From Neodiprion pinetum (Eukaryota > Arthropoda > Insecta > Hymenoptera > Diprionidae): a stretch of DNA of 64,000 bases. This document shows, in pieces, positions 1-8,834 of this stretch; positions within the stretch are counted from its first letter, which is position 1, and each line of letters begins with the position of its first letter. The DNA is taken from NCBI RefSeq assembly GCF_021155775.2, contig NC_060233.1, forward strand, positions 19,626,037 to 19,690,036, in the 5' to 3' direction. The notes under the pieces were generated by a model, which did not search any database, was not told the DNA's origin, and worked only from the letters and a program-made list of their open reading frames with translations. The position numbers were made by a program, and so were the translations under genes.

Positions 1-22
1 GGTTCGATTCCTGGCTCCGTCG
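1..22 (+). tRNA. 3' end of a tRNA or tRNA-derived sequence, cut by the window edge
   Basis: The window opens with GGTTCGATTCC, a textbook pol III B box and T loop. It is followed by a CCTGG T-stem strand, a seven-base acceptor strand CTCCGTC and a discriminator G. A T-run (TTAATTTTT) able to stop pol III follows directly. The anticodon lies outside the window, so identity is open, and a tRNA-derived SINE head cannot be excluded. Confidence 0.6.
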
Positions 23-354
23 TTAATTTTTCAAATTCACCAGTTTGTCAAATTTACATATTTTCATCATTTCACAACTTTTGGAACAACTTCGATAAAT
101 ACTTTTGTGTGCGTGAGTGATACATCATATCTCAAATTTCAAAAATTATTGTATGTTTCAGAAAGCTGCAAACGACAGCATGCAACGTAGTAGTAGTAGT
201 AGTAGTATATCTAGTTGATGTACAGCAAAAAAAAAAAAAAAATAAAACCTTTGTGGAAATGTTCATACAATTTTCTTAAACGTTATGAAATGTAGAATAC
301 TTGGAAACTTCTTCAAAAGTTTTTGTTTGTTAAGTTTTTGAAATTGTTTCTTGA
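23..354. other. AT-rich spacer with short simple repeats
   Basis: No gene is seen. The stretch holds a (TAG)n microsatellite near 189-208 and a run of about 16 A near 226-242. Confidence 0.6.
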
Positions 355-424
355 TCACGTTCAGTAGTCGCACGCTCCATGCTGGTAAGAAGGAGACGCT
401 GCACACGTTGTTCAGGTACGGTGT
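355..424 (-). pseudogene. Degenerate fragment of the neighbouring 106-residue ORF
   Basis: On the minus strand this short piece reads like the central part of the ORF at 430-750. The SV-FLPA-VRLLN pattern is kept, with a small insertion and several substitutions. It lies immediately downstream of that ORF in the same orientation, so it looks like the remains of a tandem duplication. Confidence 0.45.
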
Positions 425-429
425 ATAAA

Positions 430-750
430 TTAAGCTAGAGTCGACGCATCTTTTAATTGAATTTGACCGTACTGGCCGCCCACATACTGCAAGAGCAACC
501 GCTCCTTCTCCATCGTCTGCACCAATTTCTGGTATTGGGTCTCGTCTTCGTTCAGCAGTCGCACAATTCGTGCCGGTAAAAATACGCTGAATTCGTCGTT
601 CAGATCTGAGACGCCACGCTGTCCAAACCTCGTTTGGACTCGTCTAATGTTGGTGACTTTGTAGATTTCGAAAATTTCCAGCTCCGTCAATTTCTTCGTC
701 GGTAGAAATTCGTTTATGCTTGCAACTTTGTTCAGTTTTGTGAAATCCAT
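430..750 (-). CDS. Orphan 106-residue protein, possible OB-fold-like mobile-element or viral type
   Basis: An intact minus-strand ORF of 106 codons starts at an ATG and ends in TAA. I do not recognise it with certainty. It begins MDFTKLNKVASINEF; the middle has strand-like, alternating segments (TNIRRVQTRFGQ, DEFSVFLPARI); the tail is charged and helical (NEDETQYQKLV). In my recollection short insect proteins with a 'KFG...FLP.R' pattern occur near mobile or viral DNA and may be small nucleic-acid-binding folds, but this is inference. A duplicated fragment follows directly, and a TATA-like box lies about 215-225 bases upstream. There is no poly-Q or simple-repeat bias, so the frame is plausibly real. 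A domesticated or recently integrated element is the main alternative. Confidence 0.5.
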   Translation of the reverse strand: MDFTKLNKVASINEFLPTKKLTELEIFEIYKVTNIRRVQTRFGQRGVSDLNDEFSVFLPARIVRLLNEDETQYQKLVQTMEKERLLLQYVGGQYGQIQLKDASTLA

Positions 751-939
751 TTTTTTTAATGTTCAGCAGTTACGTGTTTCTCGATAAATTTAGATTTGCT
801 AACGTTTTTGTCACTTTGTTGAGTTCTGACTTCTGGTTAATAACGGATTTCAAGTCGTGAATATTTTTTAAGAACAGATCGATTCGCTGTTTTAGTTAGG
901 CTTTATTTGGAGTTCTCCTTAATAGAGATAAAGATGCAA

Positions 940-974
940 GACTGTCTTCTTGACCTGAAATTCAGCCTCTTATA
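940..974 (-). promoter_or_regulatory. Possible TATA/initiator promoter for the 106-residue ORF
   Basis: On the minus strand TATAAGAG (967-974) is followed about 25 bases downstream by ACAGTC, close to the arthropod initiator TCAGT. The ORF start at 750 lies about 190 bases further on. Spacing and order fit an RNA polymerase II core promoter; there is no transcript evidence. Confidence 0.3.
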
Positions 975-1078
975 GCCGTATTCCTCCCACTAGGCACACA
1001 GAATCCTTGAAAAACTTCTAGAAGCTACCGAAATGATGTGTCTTCGATTGTACGTTAGAACCTTCCAGAATTAGACGT

Positions 1079-1317
1079 CGCACCGCAATCCGTTGTCCGC
1101 AGGCCACTCACCGTCAAGTCGAAACTCGTCGGACGATTCCGAGTATTGTTTTCGTCGGACGATTCCGAGAATTGTTTGTCTAAAATTCGTTCAAGGCCAG
1201 AGTGGGTCTCTCAGAATTCAACGTCGCACCGAAATCATTTGACCGCATGCCGCTCACCGTCGAGTCGAAACACGTCGGACGAATTGTTTGTCAGTCTAGA
1301 TTCGTTCAAGGCCGTGA
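1079..1317. repeat. Imperfect direct duplication of about 100-120 bp
   Basis: The block around 1079-1198 (CGCACCG, CACTCACCGTC, GTCGAAAC, GTCGGACGA, TTGTTTGTC, TTCGTTCAAGGCC) recurs in the same order at about 1222-1317 with small gaps. Within the first block GTCGGACGATTCCGAG is itself repeated twice. Confidence 0.7.
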
Positions 1318-1513
1318 GAATCTTCTCGAACCTTCTCGAAGCTCTCAAAACCTGACGCATGCCAGGATTCTCGGTCAAACGATTGAGGATCCACGGAGTG
1401 CGCTCGGTAATGCAGTTATCGATTCCGCTCGATGACATGATTTTCTTTACTGACAAAGAGCACAATTTATCCCACAAGGGGTAACACCATGGCAATTTCA
1501 GGCATTTTATACC

Positions 1514-1616
1514 GACGACTATGGTCATTTGGAAGATTTTTTAACGACAATCATGGTCATTTGGAGGATTTTTTACCGACGATCATGGTCATTTGGGAGA
1601 TTTTCTTACCGACGAG
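1514..1616. repeat. Three-copy tandem repeat, unit 32-33 bp
   Basis: Units at 1514-1545, 1546-1577 and 1578-1610 share the core ATGGTCATTTGG-AGATTTT-TTA-C, and a partial fourth unit starts at 1611. Only a few substitutions separate the units. Confidence 0.85.
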
Positions 1617-2802
1617 CGGTCGGCAGAGCACATTTTATCTTACGAGAGTGGGGGTGACCTTCAAGGGTTTGCGTCTGGGATGCACGTATAGGCGGATTGG
1701 TCGGCTTGGTCAGTGAAGAAGGTGTTTCTACGCAGAACTCTCCTTGTAATACTGCTGATAACATTATCTGTTATCGTGTATTTGGTTGGCGTGTCTTCCG
1801 CGACCAATTCCTCGTTGATCATTTGGCTCACAGCAATTCTACATTGACCATATATTATGTAACCGATTAACAAGTATGTACAAAATGTTGGAGCCGGTCT
1901 GATTTGAGTCCTGACCCCCTGGTGGGTGTCGTTTCAGATAAATGTTTTACTTCTATTTACAAATTTTTCTTCAGAAATGGTCGAAAAATGTAGGTTATTT
2001 TAACTTCTTCAAACCCATTTTTTAGGTAATCGCGGGGCGTATGATAGTAATATTCCTCAATAGAAGATGTTTAATTTTCTCTCGTAATTGAAGTATAGAT
2101 AAGAACAATTAATTTTTTTTCGTCCACCACTTGCGATTCAAATTCACCATATTTCAGGCGGGAATATATTGCTATTGCAGAATAAAACATTATCACGTCT
2201 GTTCGAAAAGGACAGCGATAGCTCACTGAATTTTTTTTTTCCAATCCACAAAATTGATAGAGCTGAATCAGTGCTTGACTCACGTCTCAAGTTTCATGGA
2301 GCTGAATGATTGGCTCGTTTCGAAACGTGTATGTAGCGTACCGGACGTGGCTGGCATTGAAACTTCACGCTGCAACAATGTCTTTGATAGCACGTCATGT
2401 TTTCTATTCATTAGTGTATCATGCATTGACCTAGGCTAGTGGATGTCAAATATCACAATCAAATAGTCAGTTAGGTAGATCAGTGTGCGGTATAAGTCAT
2501 CGGTAAGTTTGTAATCGTGAGTAAACGAAAAATGGAAAATGATTTTTGGAAAAATAGGTTAACAAAACACACATTGAGAAAGGGACGGTAAATAATAATT
2601 CGAAGAGATTGTTACGAAAATACGGTGTTCTGAATTATTCAAACGTGCATGTTAGTTGGTCGGTCTGAAAATGAAAACAATCAAGTCTATGTAAGCGAAC
2701 TTATTGCCATTCTGTTCATCCCAACCTCTCCCGCTGATAAGCCGCCAAATATTCCCATCCCAGGTCCGTTTTCTCACTTTTCCCTTACACTTTCCTCATC
2801 TT
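1617..2802. other. Non-coding stretch, no recognised gene
   Basis: No ORF here resembles a known family; the short ORFs look like chance. The right part leads into the left terminal inverted repeat of the DNA transposon at 2803. Confidence 0.5.
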
Positions 2803-3457
2803 ACAAGGAAACGTTTTCAGGTGTCCCCCTCCGATTTCGATAAAACTCTGGTATGTTATAGAGGGTCGAAATCGATGACATACGTATTTTTTTTATCGGC
2901 CAAAACTCATTTCAAAGGGGTGAAACACCCCTCCAAAGTTGACCACCTCCCAACATGATTTTTCTGTTTTGCATACAAAGAGGGGATTTTGATAACTCAT
3001 AATGATAGCGATGAATACCTTGTCAAAAGTGATGAGAAACACTTCGAATATTCTCAAGAACTCTTTATTTTAGGGGTTAACTTGTACATACAATGTTCAT
3101 TTTTTACATTAGAAATAAGATGTTCATCAGAGCTCAATGAATTCAACAGCCCTGCGAAGAGCATGCAAGAATACAGAATACGTGCTTTCGATTTTTTCCC
3201 GAAAACTGAATTCTCATCGACTTTTTTCCCAATATTGCGGATTATGTCTAGTATTTAGCCATGAATCATTGAATAACATTGTTTGAGGCTCGCATTCATT
3301 CTGGCATCGCTCTCTTATCATTTTACTGTTTAATCATTTTTTTTCAAGAAACGTAAATATTTTTCATTTCAAGCAGACTGTCAACTACTCGAAAATTCGA
3401 TGTGTGTCATATGTAAACAAGTCATATCTCTACTTGAATTATTCTATGGCACAGATA
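2803..3457 (+). repeat. Left terminal inverted repeat of DNA transposon copy 1
   Basis: The sequence from ACAAGGAAACG through TATCGGCC, TTTCACCCC-like and ATTCTATGGCACAGATAT segments reappears as its reverse complement at 13332-13991, with scattered mismatches. At roughly 655 bp it is unusually long for a pogo-like element. Confidence 0.85.
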
Positions 3458-3535
3458 TTTTTTTTAACGATTACGCGTATCTTTCGGATATTTTCAATAT
3501 GAAAAGTCGTGAGACTGTTCAGTGCTCGTTAATAC

Positions 3536-3813
3536 TGTTACAAAGGGTGAAATCACCCGTTTTGCCCCCTCTTTAATGATCTAGTAGTCAGCATAGATAA
3601 AAGACGTTTATAAACCTCTTATGTCTTTAAAAAGAATAAGGTTGCTGCGCCAACCGATATTATTGTAAAAACAGTCTTGTTTCAGACTTTAAAGAAGAAA
3701 CACGTATATTGCATTAAAAGCATTTATCACGATATTTTTGTTCACGCCTTTGATTTGATAATAAGTAAACTCGCGGATCCATAATTTATTAACGTAACGC
3801 CTGAAACGTTACA
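3536..3813 (+). repeat. 5' LTR of Gypsy copy A
   Basis: The LTR starts TGTTACAAAGGG and ends AACGTTACA. It matches 11086-11363 except for three base differences that I can see. Related LTRs occur at 57404-57690 and, inverted, at 28547-28956 and 55045-55301. Confidence 0.93.
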
Positions 3814-3815
3814 AT

Positions 3816-3833
3816 TGGTGTCAGAAGCGGGAT
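3816..3833 (+). other. Primer binding site, tRNA-Leu type
   Basis: TGGTGTCAGAAGCGGGAT lies two bases after the LTR. It is complementary to the 3' end expected of an insect tRNA-Leu (ending in TCTGACA plus CCA). The same site stands at 57693-57710 in copy B. Confidence 0.8.
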
Positions 3834-3879
3834 CTTGAGTTCTTATTAATTGAATCAATTCAGTGCGCGAACTTTAATT

Positions 3880-5415
3880 ATGAGTAGCAGTCGTTTGACG
3901 CGCTCTCGTCGTCGGGAAACTAGCGGAGAAGAACCTTTTGTTGTGGAGAATCCGCGGGTCCCTTCGATTCCTGCACCTTCAGTGGACTCTTTACCTGTCC
4001 CTACGATGGTCTCAGTCTCGCAAATCGACCTGCTGGAGATTATGAGACATCAACAAGAAGCTGCTACACAACAACAACAACAACTTGTTCAGTTGCTTCA
4101 AGAGCAACAGGAACAACAGAGGCGAGAAGCGGAGGCTCAAGAGCGTTCGGAAGCCAATCTTCAGGACCTTCTTTGGACGACTGTGGCAGCTCTTCAGTCT
4201 GTTCATCAAATGAGTGGCGCTGGAGAACCGGCTGTCACCCCACGAGGTTCCAGAGTCGTTACGCCGCTTCCCTCTCCTGTTCCTTCTCCTGTTCCCGTTC
4301 CCGCTGTTCGACAGGTCCGACATCCAGGACAGTTCCAGGATGTACGAGACTTAAGGTCTGTGCCTTTTACTAGGGGAGTAGTTGAATCCCCAATTGGTAG
4401 AGTAACGGTTAATAATGAGGTTGGCTTTTCCGAGCCTATGCCTCAAGTTCGACCTCAATATTCTCATTTTAATCAATTGAATAATTCAGGATTTCCTGAG
4501 GTTGCTTCTCAGATTAATGAGAAACCTCTTTTTCCTTTAAAACCGCCAATTTTTGACGGAAAAATACCATGGGCAGATTATGAACGCCAGTTTAATACAA
4601 TTGCTAAACATAATCAGTGGGACTCCACCATGAGGGCCCACAGTCTTGCCTCCTGTCTTCGAACGCCGGCTTTGAACGTTTTAACGGCGTTGTCTGAGGA
4701 AGAAATCTCTGATTATGAAAAACTTAGTTCTGCATTAAAGTTGAGGTACGGAAATGACCACTTAACAAAACTGTACACAGCACAATTACAGACAAGAAGA
4801 CAAGGACGAGACGAAGACCTCGCGTCTCTTAGTCAGGACATTGAACGGCTTTCTCGTATAGCTTTGCCAGACCACGAACCATCTCGAAACTTATTAGCAA
4901 CGCAAGCTTTTTTGAATGCGATTAATGATCCAGAAATTAAAATGGCCGTTGGAACATCGGGCCTCACTTCTTTGCGGGAGGCAACCGCCAAAGCCCTCGA
5001 GGTGGAGGCAATGAGAAAGCAATATTTTGGGCTGAACAAGCTTCGTCGGATTGAGGTGTCTGAAAACGCCTCAAGAAGGCGAAGTTTTGAACACTCGGAG
5101 GAGTCAAAACCTCAAAATTATAAAAATAGAAATAACAGTAACAATTTTAAACCAAGAAATCGAGGTTCTTTTCAAAACCAACAAAACCAGCGTATAAATA
5201 AAAACGTGGTCGTGACAAGTCAAACTAGCTTGACTTGTATATTTTGTAAAAAAACAGGTCACGACGCCAATCATTGTTTTCTAATTAAGAAAATTAGTGG
5301 AAAACCGATGCAAGGTTCGAATCCAAATTCTTATAATTGGCGTAAGAAAAATATAGAAATAGGGGAAGCAAATCCTCAATCGAGTTCTTCATCGGGAACT
5401 CACCCAAAAAACTAA
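3880..5415 (+). CDS. gag: Gag polyprotein, Gypsy copy A
   Basis: 511 residues from the ATG at 3880. This start is preferred over an upstream TTG because copy B begins at the same Met (MSSSRL). Gag forms the particle and packages element RNA. Visible parts: an Arg/Ser-rich start, a Gln-rich, coiled-coil-prone stretch at about 60-100, a Pro/Val linker, a capsid-like region from about 220 (PPIFDGKIPWADYERQF, typical of Ty3/Gypsy retrotransposon gag), then a basic Asn/Arg-rich tail and one CCHC knuckle near 452 (CIFCKKTGHDANHC). The stop TAA directly follows the AAAAAAC slippery site, so pol is made by frameshift. The copy is intact and about 90% similar to copy B by eye. Confidence 0.92.
   Translation: MSSSRLTRSRRRETSGEEPFVVENPRVPSIPAPSVDSLPVPTMVSVSQIDLLEIMRHQQEAATQQQQQLVQLLQEQQEQQRREAEAQERSEANLQDLLWTTVAALQSVHQMSGAGEPAVTPRGSRVVTPLPSPVPSPVPVPAVRQVRHPGQFQDVRDLRSVPFTRGVVESPIGRVTVNNEVGFSEPMPQVRPQYSHFNQLNNSGFPEVASQINEKPLFPLKPPIFDGKIPWADYERQFNTIAKHNQWDSTMRAHSLASCLRTPALNVLTALSEEEISDYEKLSSALKLRYGNDHLTKLYTAQLQTRRQGRDEDLASLSQDIERLSRIALPDHEPSRNLLATQAFLNAINDPEIKMAVGTSGLTSLREATAKALEVEAMRKQYFGLNKLRRIEVSENASRRRSFEHSEESKPQNYKNRNNSNNFKPRNRGSFQNQQNQRINKNVVVTSQTSLTCIFCKKTGHDANHCFLIKKISGKPMQGSNPNSYNWRKKNIEIGEANPQSSSSSGTHPKN
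5406..5412 (+). promoter_or_regulatory. -1 ribosomal frameshift site A AAA AAC at the gag end
   Basis: In the gag frame the last codons read CCA AAA AAC TAA, a canonical X XXY YYZ heptamer. A -1 slip enters the open pol frame at once (next codon CTA). The same heptamer is present at 59253-59259 in copy B. A downstream pseudoknot was not modelled. Confidence 0.8.
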
Positions 5416-8400
5416 TTCCAGATGATTTGACGGGGCGAAAATCATCGCAGATTGTTAGTAGTGAAAGCCCTCTTAGAGAACAGTTTTTAATCAGAAGTCT
5501 ACGACAGTCTGGTCTTTACGCGCGCGGTACTGTAAATGGCGTCGATTGTCCATGGGTAATAGACACGGGCGCAGAAGTAACCGTAGTTCGATCGGATCTC
5601 TTTAAGTCCGATGACCGGATTGTTCCCTCTTTTTCTCTGCGAACAGCCACTGGAGAGACGACCCCGGTTTTGAGACAGGCTACTGTTCAAATTAACCTTT
5701 TTGGGTGTATCGACTCTCCACATAAGGTTTTTATAGCAGATATAGAGGATGAAGGTATTTTGGGAATAGACTTTCTTACAGCTCATAACTGTGTTATCTC
5801 GACTAAGAGAAATTCGCTAGCTTCGAACAATCGTGAAATAACTCTTTGTACAAATAGAAATGGAATTTATTGGACCCCTCCTAGAATTCGAGAAATAGAA
5901 CTTTCGGAGGATGATTTGCAACAACATTTTCCTTTACACTTACAGAGCCTTGTTCAGAAATCTTCGATTTCGTTAAATTCAGCTCAGGTAGAATCGTTTG
6001 AATCTCTTTTACTAGAATTTATAGATTCTTTCGCCAAAGATAGTGGTGATAAGGGCCGATGTACTTCTGTCAAGCACAAGATCGACGTCGGAGAGAGTTC
6101 ACCAATTAAACAAGCTCCTCGAAGACTCGCTCTCAACGCCCGAGAAGAGGTGAAGAAGCTTGTGAAAGACATGCTAAAGAACGATGTTATTGAACCATCG
6201 TCTAGTCCCTGGGCCTCACCAATCGTCCTTGTTAACAAAAAGGACGGAACCAAACGATTTTGTATCGATTACAGGAAGCTGAACGACATGACGAAGAAAG
6301 ATTCTTACCCTCTACCCAGAATCGACGAGACAGTGGACCTGATAGCTGGTGCAACCTGTTTCAGCACCATAGATCTTCAGAGTGGATACTGGCAGGTTGA
6401 AATGGATCCTCTGGACAAAGAAAAAACAGCTTTTGTTACGGGTTTAGGAGGATTATGGCAGTTCAAGGTTATGCCGTTTGGTTTGAGTAATGCCCCGGCT
6501 ACCTTTGAACGAATGATGGAGGCTATTCTCCATGGGCTCACGGGCAAAATATGCCTCGTTTATTTAGACGATATAATCGTTTTTGGCAAGAACTTTGAAG
6601 AAGAAGTTAAAAATCTCAGACAAGTTTTTGCTAGGTTGAAGCAAGCAGGTCTGAAAATGAGCCCGAAGAAATGCCATCTGTTCCAGAAAGAAGTAGGCTT
6701 CCTCGGACATATCGTTTCAGCACAAGGTGTGAAGACCGACCCATCTAAAATAGAGAAGGTTTCTTCTTGGCCGACACCTAAGAATAAAGAACAAATTCAA
6801 AGCTTTTTAGGCCTTTGTACGTATTACAGAAGATTTGTAAAAGGTTTCGCCAGTATAGCTAAACCTCTCCATCACTTGACCGGAATCAAGATTCCTTTTG
6901 ACTGGACCCCGGAATGCGAAGAGGCTTTTAAGAAATTAAAAGAAAATCTTATTTCTTCGCCGATTTTAGCTTATCCAGAGGTCGAAATTCCTTTTATTCT
7001 AGATACGGATGCATCTCTTTCAGGAATAGGCGGGGTTCTGTCACAAATTCAGGGAGGTCAAGAGAGAGTGATAAGCTATTTCAGCAGAGTTTTGAGTAAA
7101 ACCGAGAGGAATTATTGTGTCACTCGTAGAGAGCTTTTAGCTGTTGTTAAGACCGTAGTACATTTTCACCATTATTTGTACGGCAGGAGATTTTTGATAC
7201 GTACAGATCATGCTTCTCTCAGGTGGCTACTTTCGTTCAAATCTCCCGAAGGTCAGGTAGCTAGATGGTTAGAAAGGCTCGGTCAGTACGATTTTGATAT
7301 TCGTCATCGACCAGGAATTCATCATGGAAACGCTGATGCTCTCTCTCGAAGACCCTGCGAGGAAATGCCAGAGTGTAAACAGTGTGCACGATTAGAGAAA
7401 AATCGTGACCCCTCTCTTATAATACGGAAGATTTCTTTCGAAAATAACCAGGAGGAATGGAGAAAATCGCAACAAGAAGACGATACTTTGAATCAAGTGA
7501 AGTCTTGGAAAGAAGCGGAAACTCGCCCAGACTGGCAGGATATATCTTTAGCCGAGCCAGATTTGAAAATTTATTGGGCTCAATGGGACTCTATTCTTTT
7601 AATTGATGGAATTTTATACCGAAAATGGGAATCTGTAGACTTGAAAGAAATCAGGTGGCAACTTTTGGTTCCCAGGTCACGAGTTCCAGAGATTCTTGCT
7701 CTTTATCATGATTCTCCTGCAGGCGGACATTTCGCTTCAAATAAAACTCTAGGCAGAATTCGCAACTTCTACTTTTGGCCCCGTTGCCGGATGGACGTTG
7801 AAGATTGGTGTCGAAGATGTCGAATCTGCACGGCAAAGAAAGGACCTCGAGCGAAGGGACAAAGCTCTCTTCAAATTTACAACGTGGGAGCTCCATTTGA
7901 AAGAATAGCGATGGACATTCTCGGACCTCTTCCGATAACCCATTCTGGAAATAAATATGCTTTGGTTATTGCTGATTATTTTACTAAATGGCCTGAAGTG
8001 GTTCCTCTCGCTGATCAAGAAGCCTCTACTGTAGCACAGGCATTCGTTAAAGAATTTATTTGTAGACACGGAGTTCCTCTAGAACTTCATACTGATCAAG
8101 GCCGAAATTTTGAGTCAACCTTAATGAAAGAGGTTACTCAGATTTTAGGGGTTAGAAAAACTCGTACAACTCCTTTGCATCCGCAGTCTGACGGCATGAT
8201 AGAGCGTCTGAATCGGACTTTGCTACAATATTTGTCGTCCTTCGTAGAACAGAATCAGAGAGACTGGGACTCCTGGATCCCTTTCTTCCTTTTATCTTAC
8301 AGATCTGCGATTCATGAGACGACGAAACAGACGCCAGCCCTCATGCTTACTGGAAGAAATCTTCGACTTCCGTCAGATTTAGAGAAAGGCCCTGTTCCTG

Positions 8401-8804
8401 TGCAAAGACAGCATCAAACAGATTATGCCTTTTTATTACAACAACGTTTAGAAGAAATTCATCACTTTGCTAGGAATAGAATTTCTATGGCTTCAGATAA
8501 ATTAAAAACTCGCTATGATATTCGAGCCAGAGATTTAAAATTTAATCCTGGAGATTCTGTTTGGCTTTTTCAACCACGAAGACAGAAAGGACGATGTCCA
8601 AAGCTACAAAGAAATTGGGAAGGCCCTTACTTAGTGGTTAACCGGATAAATGATGTTGTTTATAGAATCCGAAGATCTCCTCATTCGCGTCAGAAAGTGG
8701 TTCACTTGGATCGTCTTGCTCCTTTTGAAGAGGATCAACCTGGAACAATTTCTCCAAGACCAGGGACATCCTTCGAGGTTAGATCTTCAAACGAACACCC
8801 TTGA
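5412..8804 (+). CDS. pol: Pol polyprotein (protease, RT, RNase H, integrase), Gypsy copy A
   Basis: This is an open frame of about 1130 codons entered by -1 frameshifting; no ATG is needed or found at its head. Domains counted from 5427: aspartic protease with DTGA near 46; reverse transcriptase with YLDDIIVFG near 378; RNase H beginning FILDTDAS near 525; integrase with an HHCC zinc site (H-H, WCRRCRIC) near 760-800 and D,D(35)E made by MDILGP near 830, HTDQG near 889 and MIERLN near 925; and a C-terminal GPY/F module (WEGPYLV) near 1063. It copies element RNA to DNA and inserts it. Every catalytic residue checked is present, so this copy could be active, unlike copy B. Confidence 0.93.
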   Translation, partial: LIPDDLTGRKSSQIVSSESPLREQFLIRSLRQSGLYARGTVNGVDCPWVIDTGAEVTVVRSDLFKSDDRIVPSFSLRTATGETTPVLRQATVQINLFGCIDSPHKVFIADIEDEGILGIDFLTAHNCVISTKRNSLASNNREITLCTNRNGIYWTPPRIREIELSEDDLQQHFPLHLQSLVQKSSISLNSAQVESFESLLLEFIDSFAKDSGDKGRCTSVKHKIDVGESSPIKQAPRRLALNAREEVKKLVKDMLKNDVIEPSSSPWASPIVLVNKKDGTKRFCIDYRKLNDMTKKDSYPLPRIDETVDLIAGATCFSTIDLQSGYWQVEMDPLDKEKTAFVTGLGGLWQFKVMPFGLSNAPATFERMMEAILHGLTGKICLVYLDDIIVFGKNFEEEVKNLRQVFARLKQAGLKMSPKKCHLFQKEVGFLGHIVSAQGVKTDPSKIEKVSSWPTPKNKEQIQSFLGLCTYYRRFVKGFASIAKPLHHLTGIKIPFDWTPECEEAFKKLKENLISSPILAYPEVEIPFILDTDASLSGIGGVLSQIQGGQERVISYFSRVLSKTERNYCVTRRELLAVVKTVVHFHHYLYGRRFLIRTDHASLRWLLSFKSPEGQVARWLERLGQYDFDIRHRPGIHHGNADALSRRPCEEMPECKQCARLEKNRDPSLIIRKISFENNQEEWRKSQQEDDTLNQVKSWKEAETRPDWQDISLAEPDLKIYWAQWDSILLIDGILYRKWESVDLKEIRWQLLVPRSRVPEILALYHDSPAGGHFASNKTLGRIRNFYFWPRCRMDVEDWCRRCRICTAKKGPRAKGQSSLQIYNVGAPFERIAMDILGPLPITHSGNKYALVIADYFTKWPEVVPLADQEASTVAQAFVKEFICRHGVPLELHTDQGRNFESTLMKEVTQILGVRKTRTTPLHPQSDGMIERLNRTLLQYLSSFVEQNQRDWDSWIPFFLLSYRSAIHETTKQTPALMLTGRNLRLPSDLEKGPVPVQRQHQTDYAFLLQQRLEEIHHFARNRISMASDKLKTRYDIRARDLKFNPGDSVWLFQPRRQKGRCPKLQRNWEGPYLVVNRINDVVYRIRRSPHSRQKVVHLDRLAPFEEDQPGTISPRPGTSFEVRSSNEHP

Positions 8805-8817
8805 CGACTGTGATCGA

Positions 8818-8834
8818 TTTGGCTTTCTTTACAG
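8818..8834 (+). promoter_or_regulatory. 3' splice site for a kinase mRNA
   Basis: TTTGGCTTTCTTTACAG is a pyrimidine tract plus CAG, 14 bases after the pol stop. The kinase frame is open from the next base (8835) and has no ATG, which fits a spliced subgenomic mRNA. The site is kept in copy B (ending 62681). I could not identify the donor. Confidence 0.6.

Noticed and set aside
188..242. CRISPR-like or regulated repeat
   Set aside because: This is a plain TAG microsatellite and an A-run; no spaced direct repeats exist anywhere in the window.
2803..2810. A TA target duplication for the long-TIR transposon
   Set aside because: Flanks of the two copies (TT/TT and GA/TA-like) do not agree on any duplication, so none is claimed.
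4012..4323. Minus-strand ORF of 103 codons inside gag
   Set aside because: It is a shadow of the Gln/Pro-rich gag codons, and copy B does not keep it open.
7749..8069. Minus-strand ORFs opposite the integrase (also 61584-61916)
   Set aside because: They are open in both copies, but only because the sense integrase is conserved. No splice or start context, and no independent pattern.
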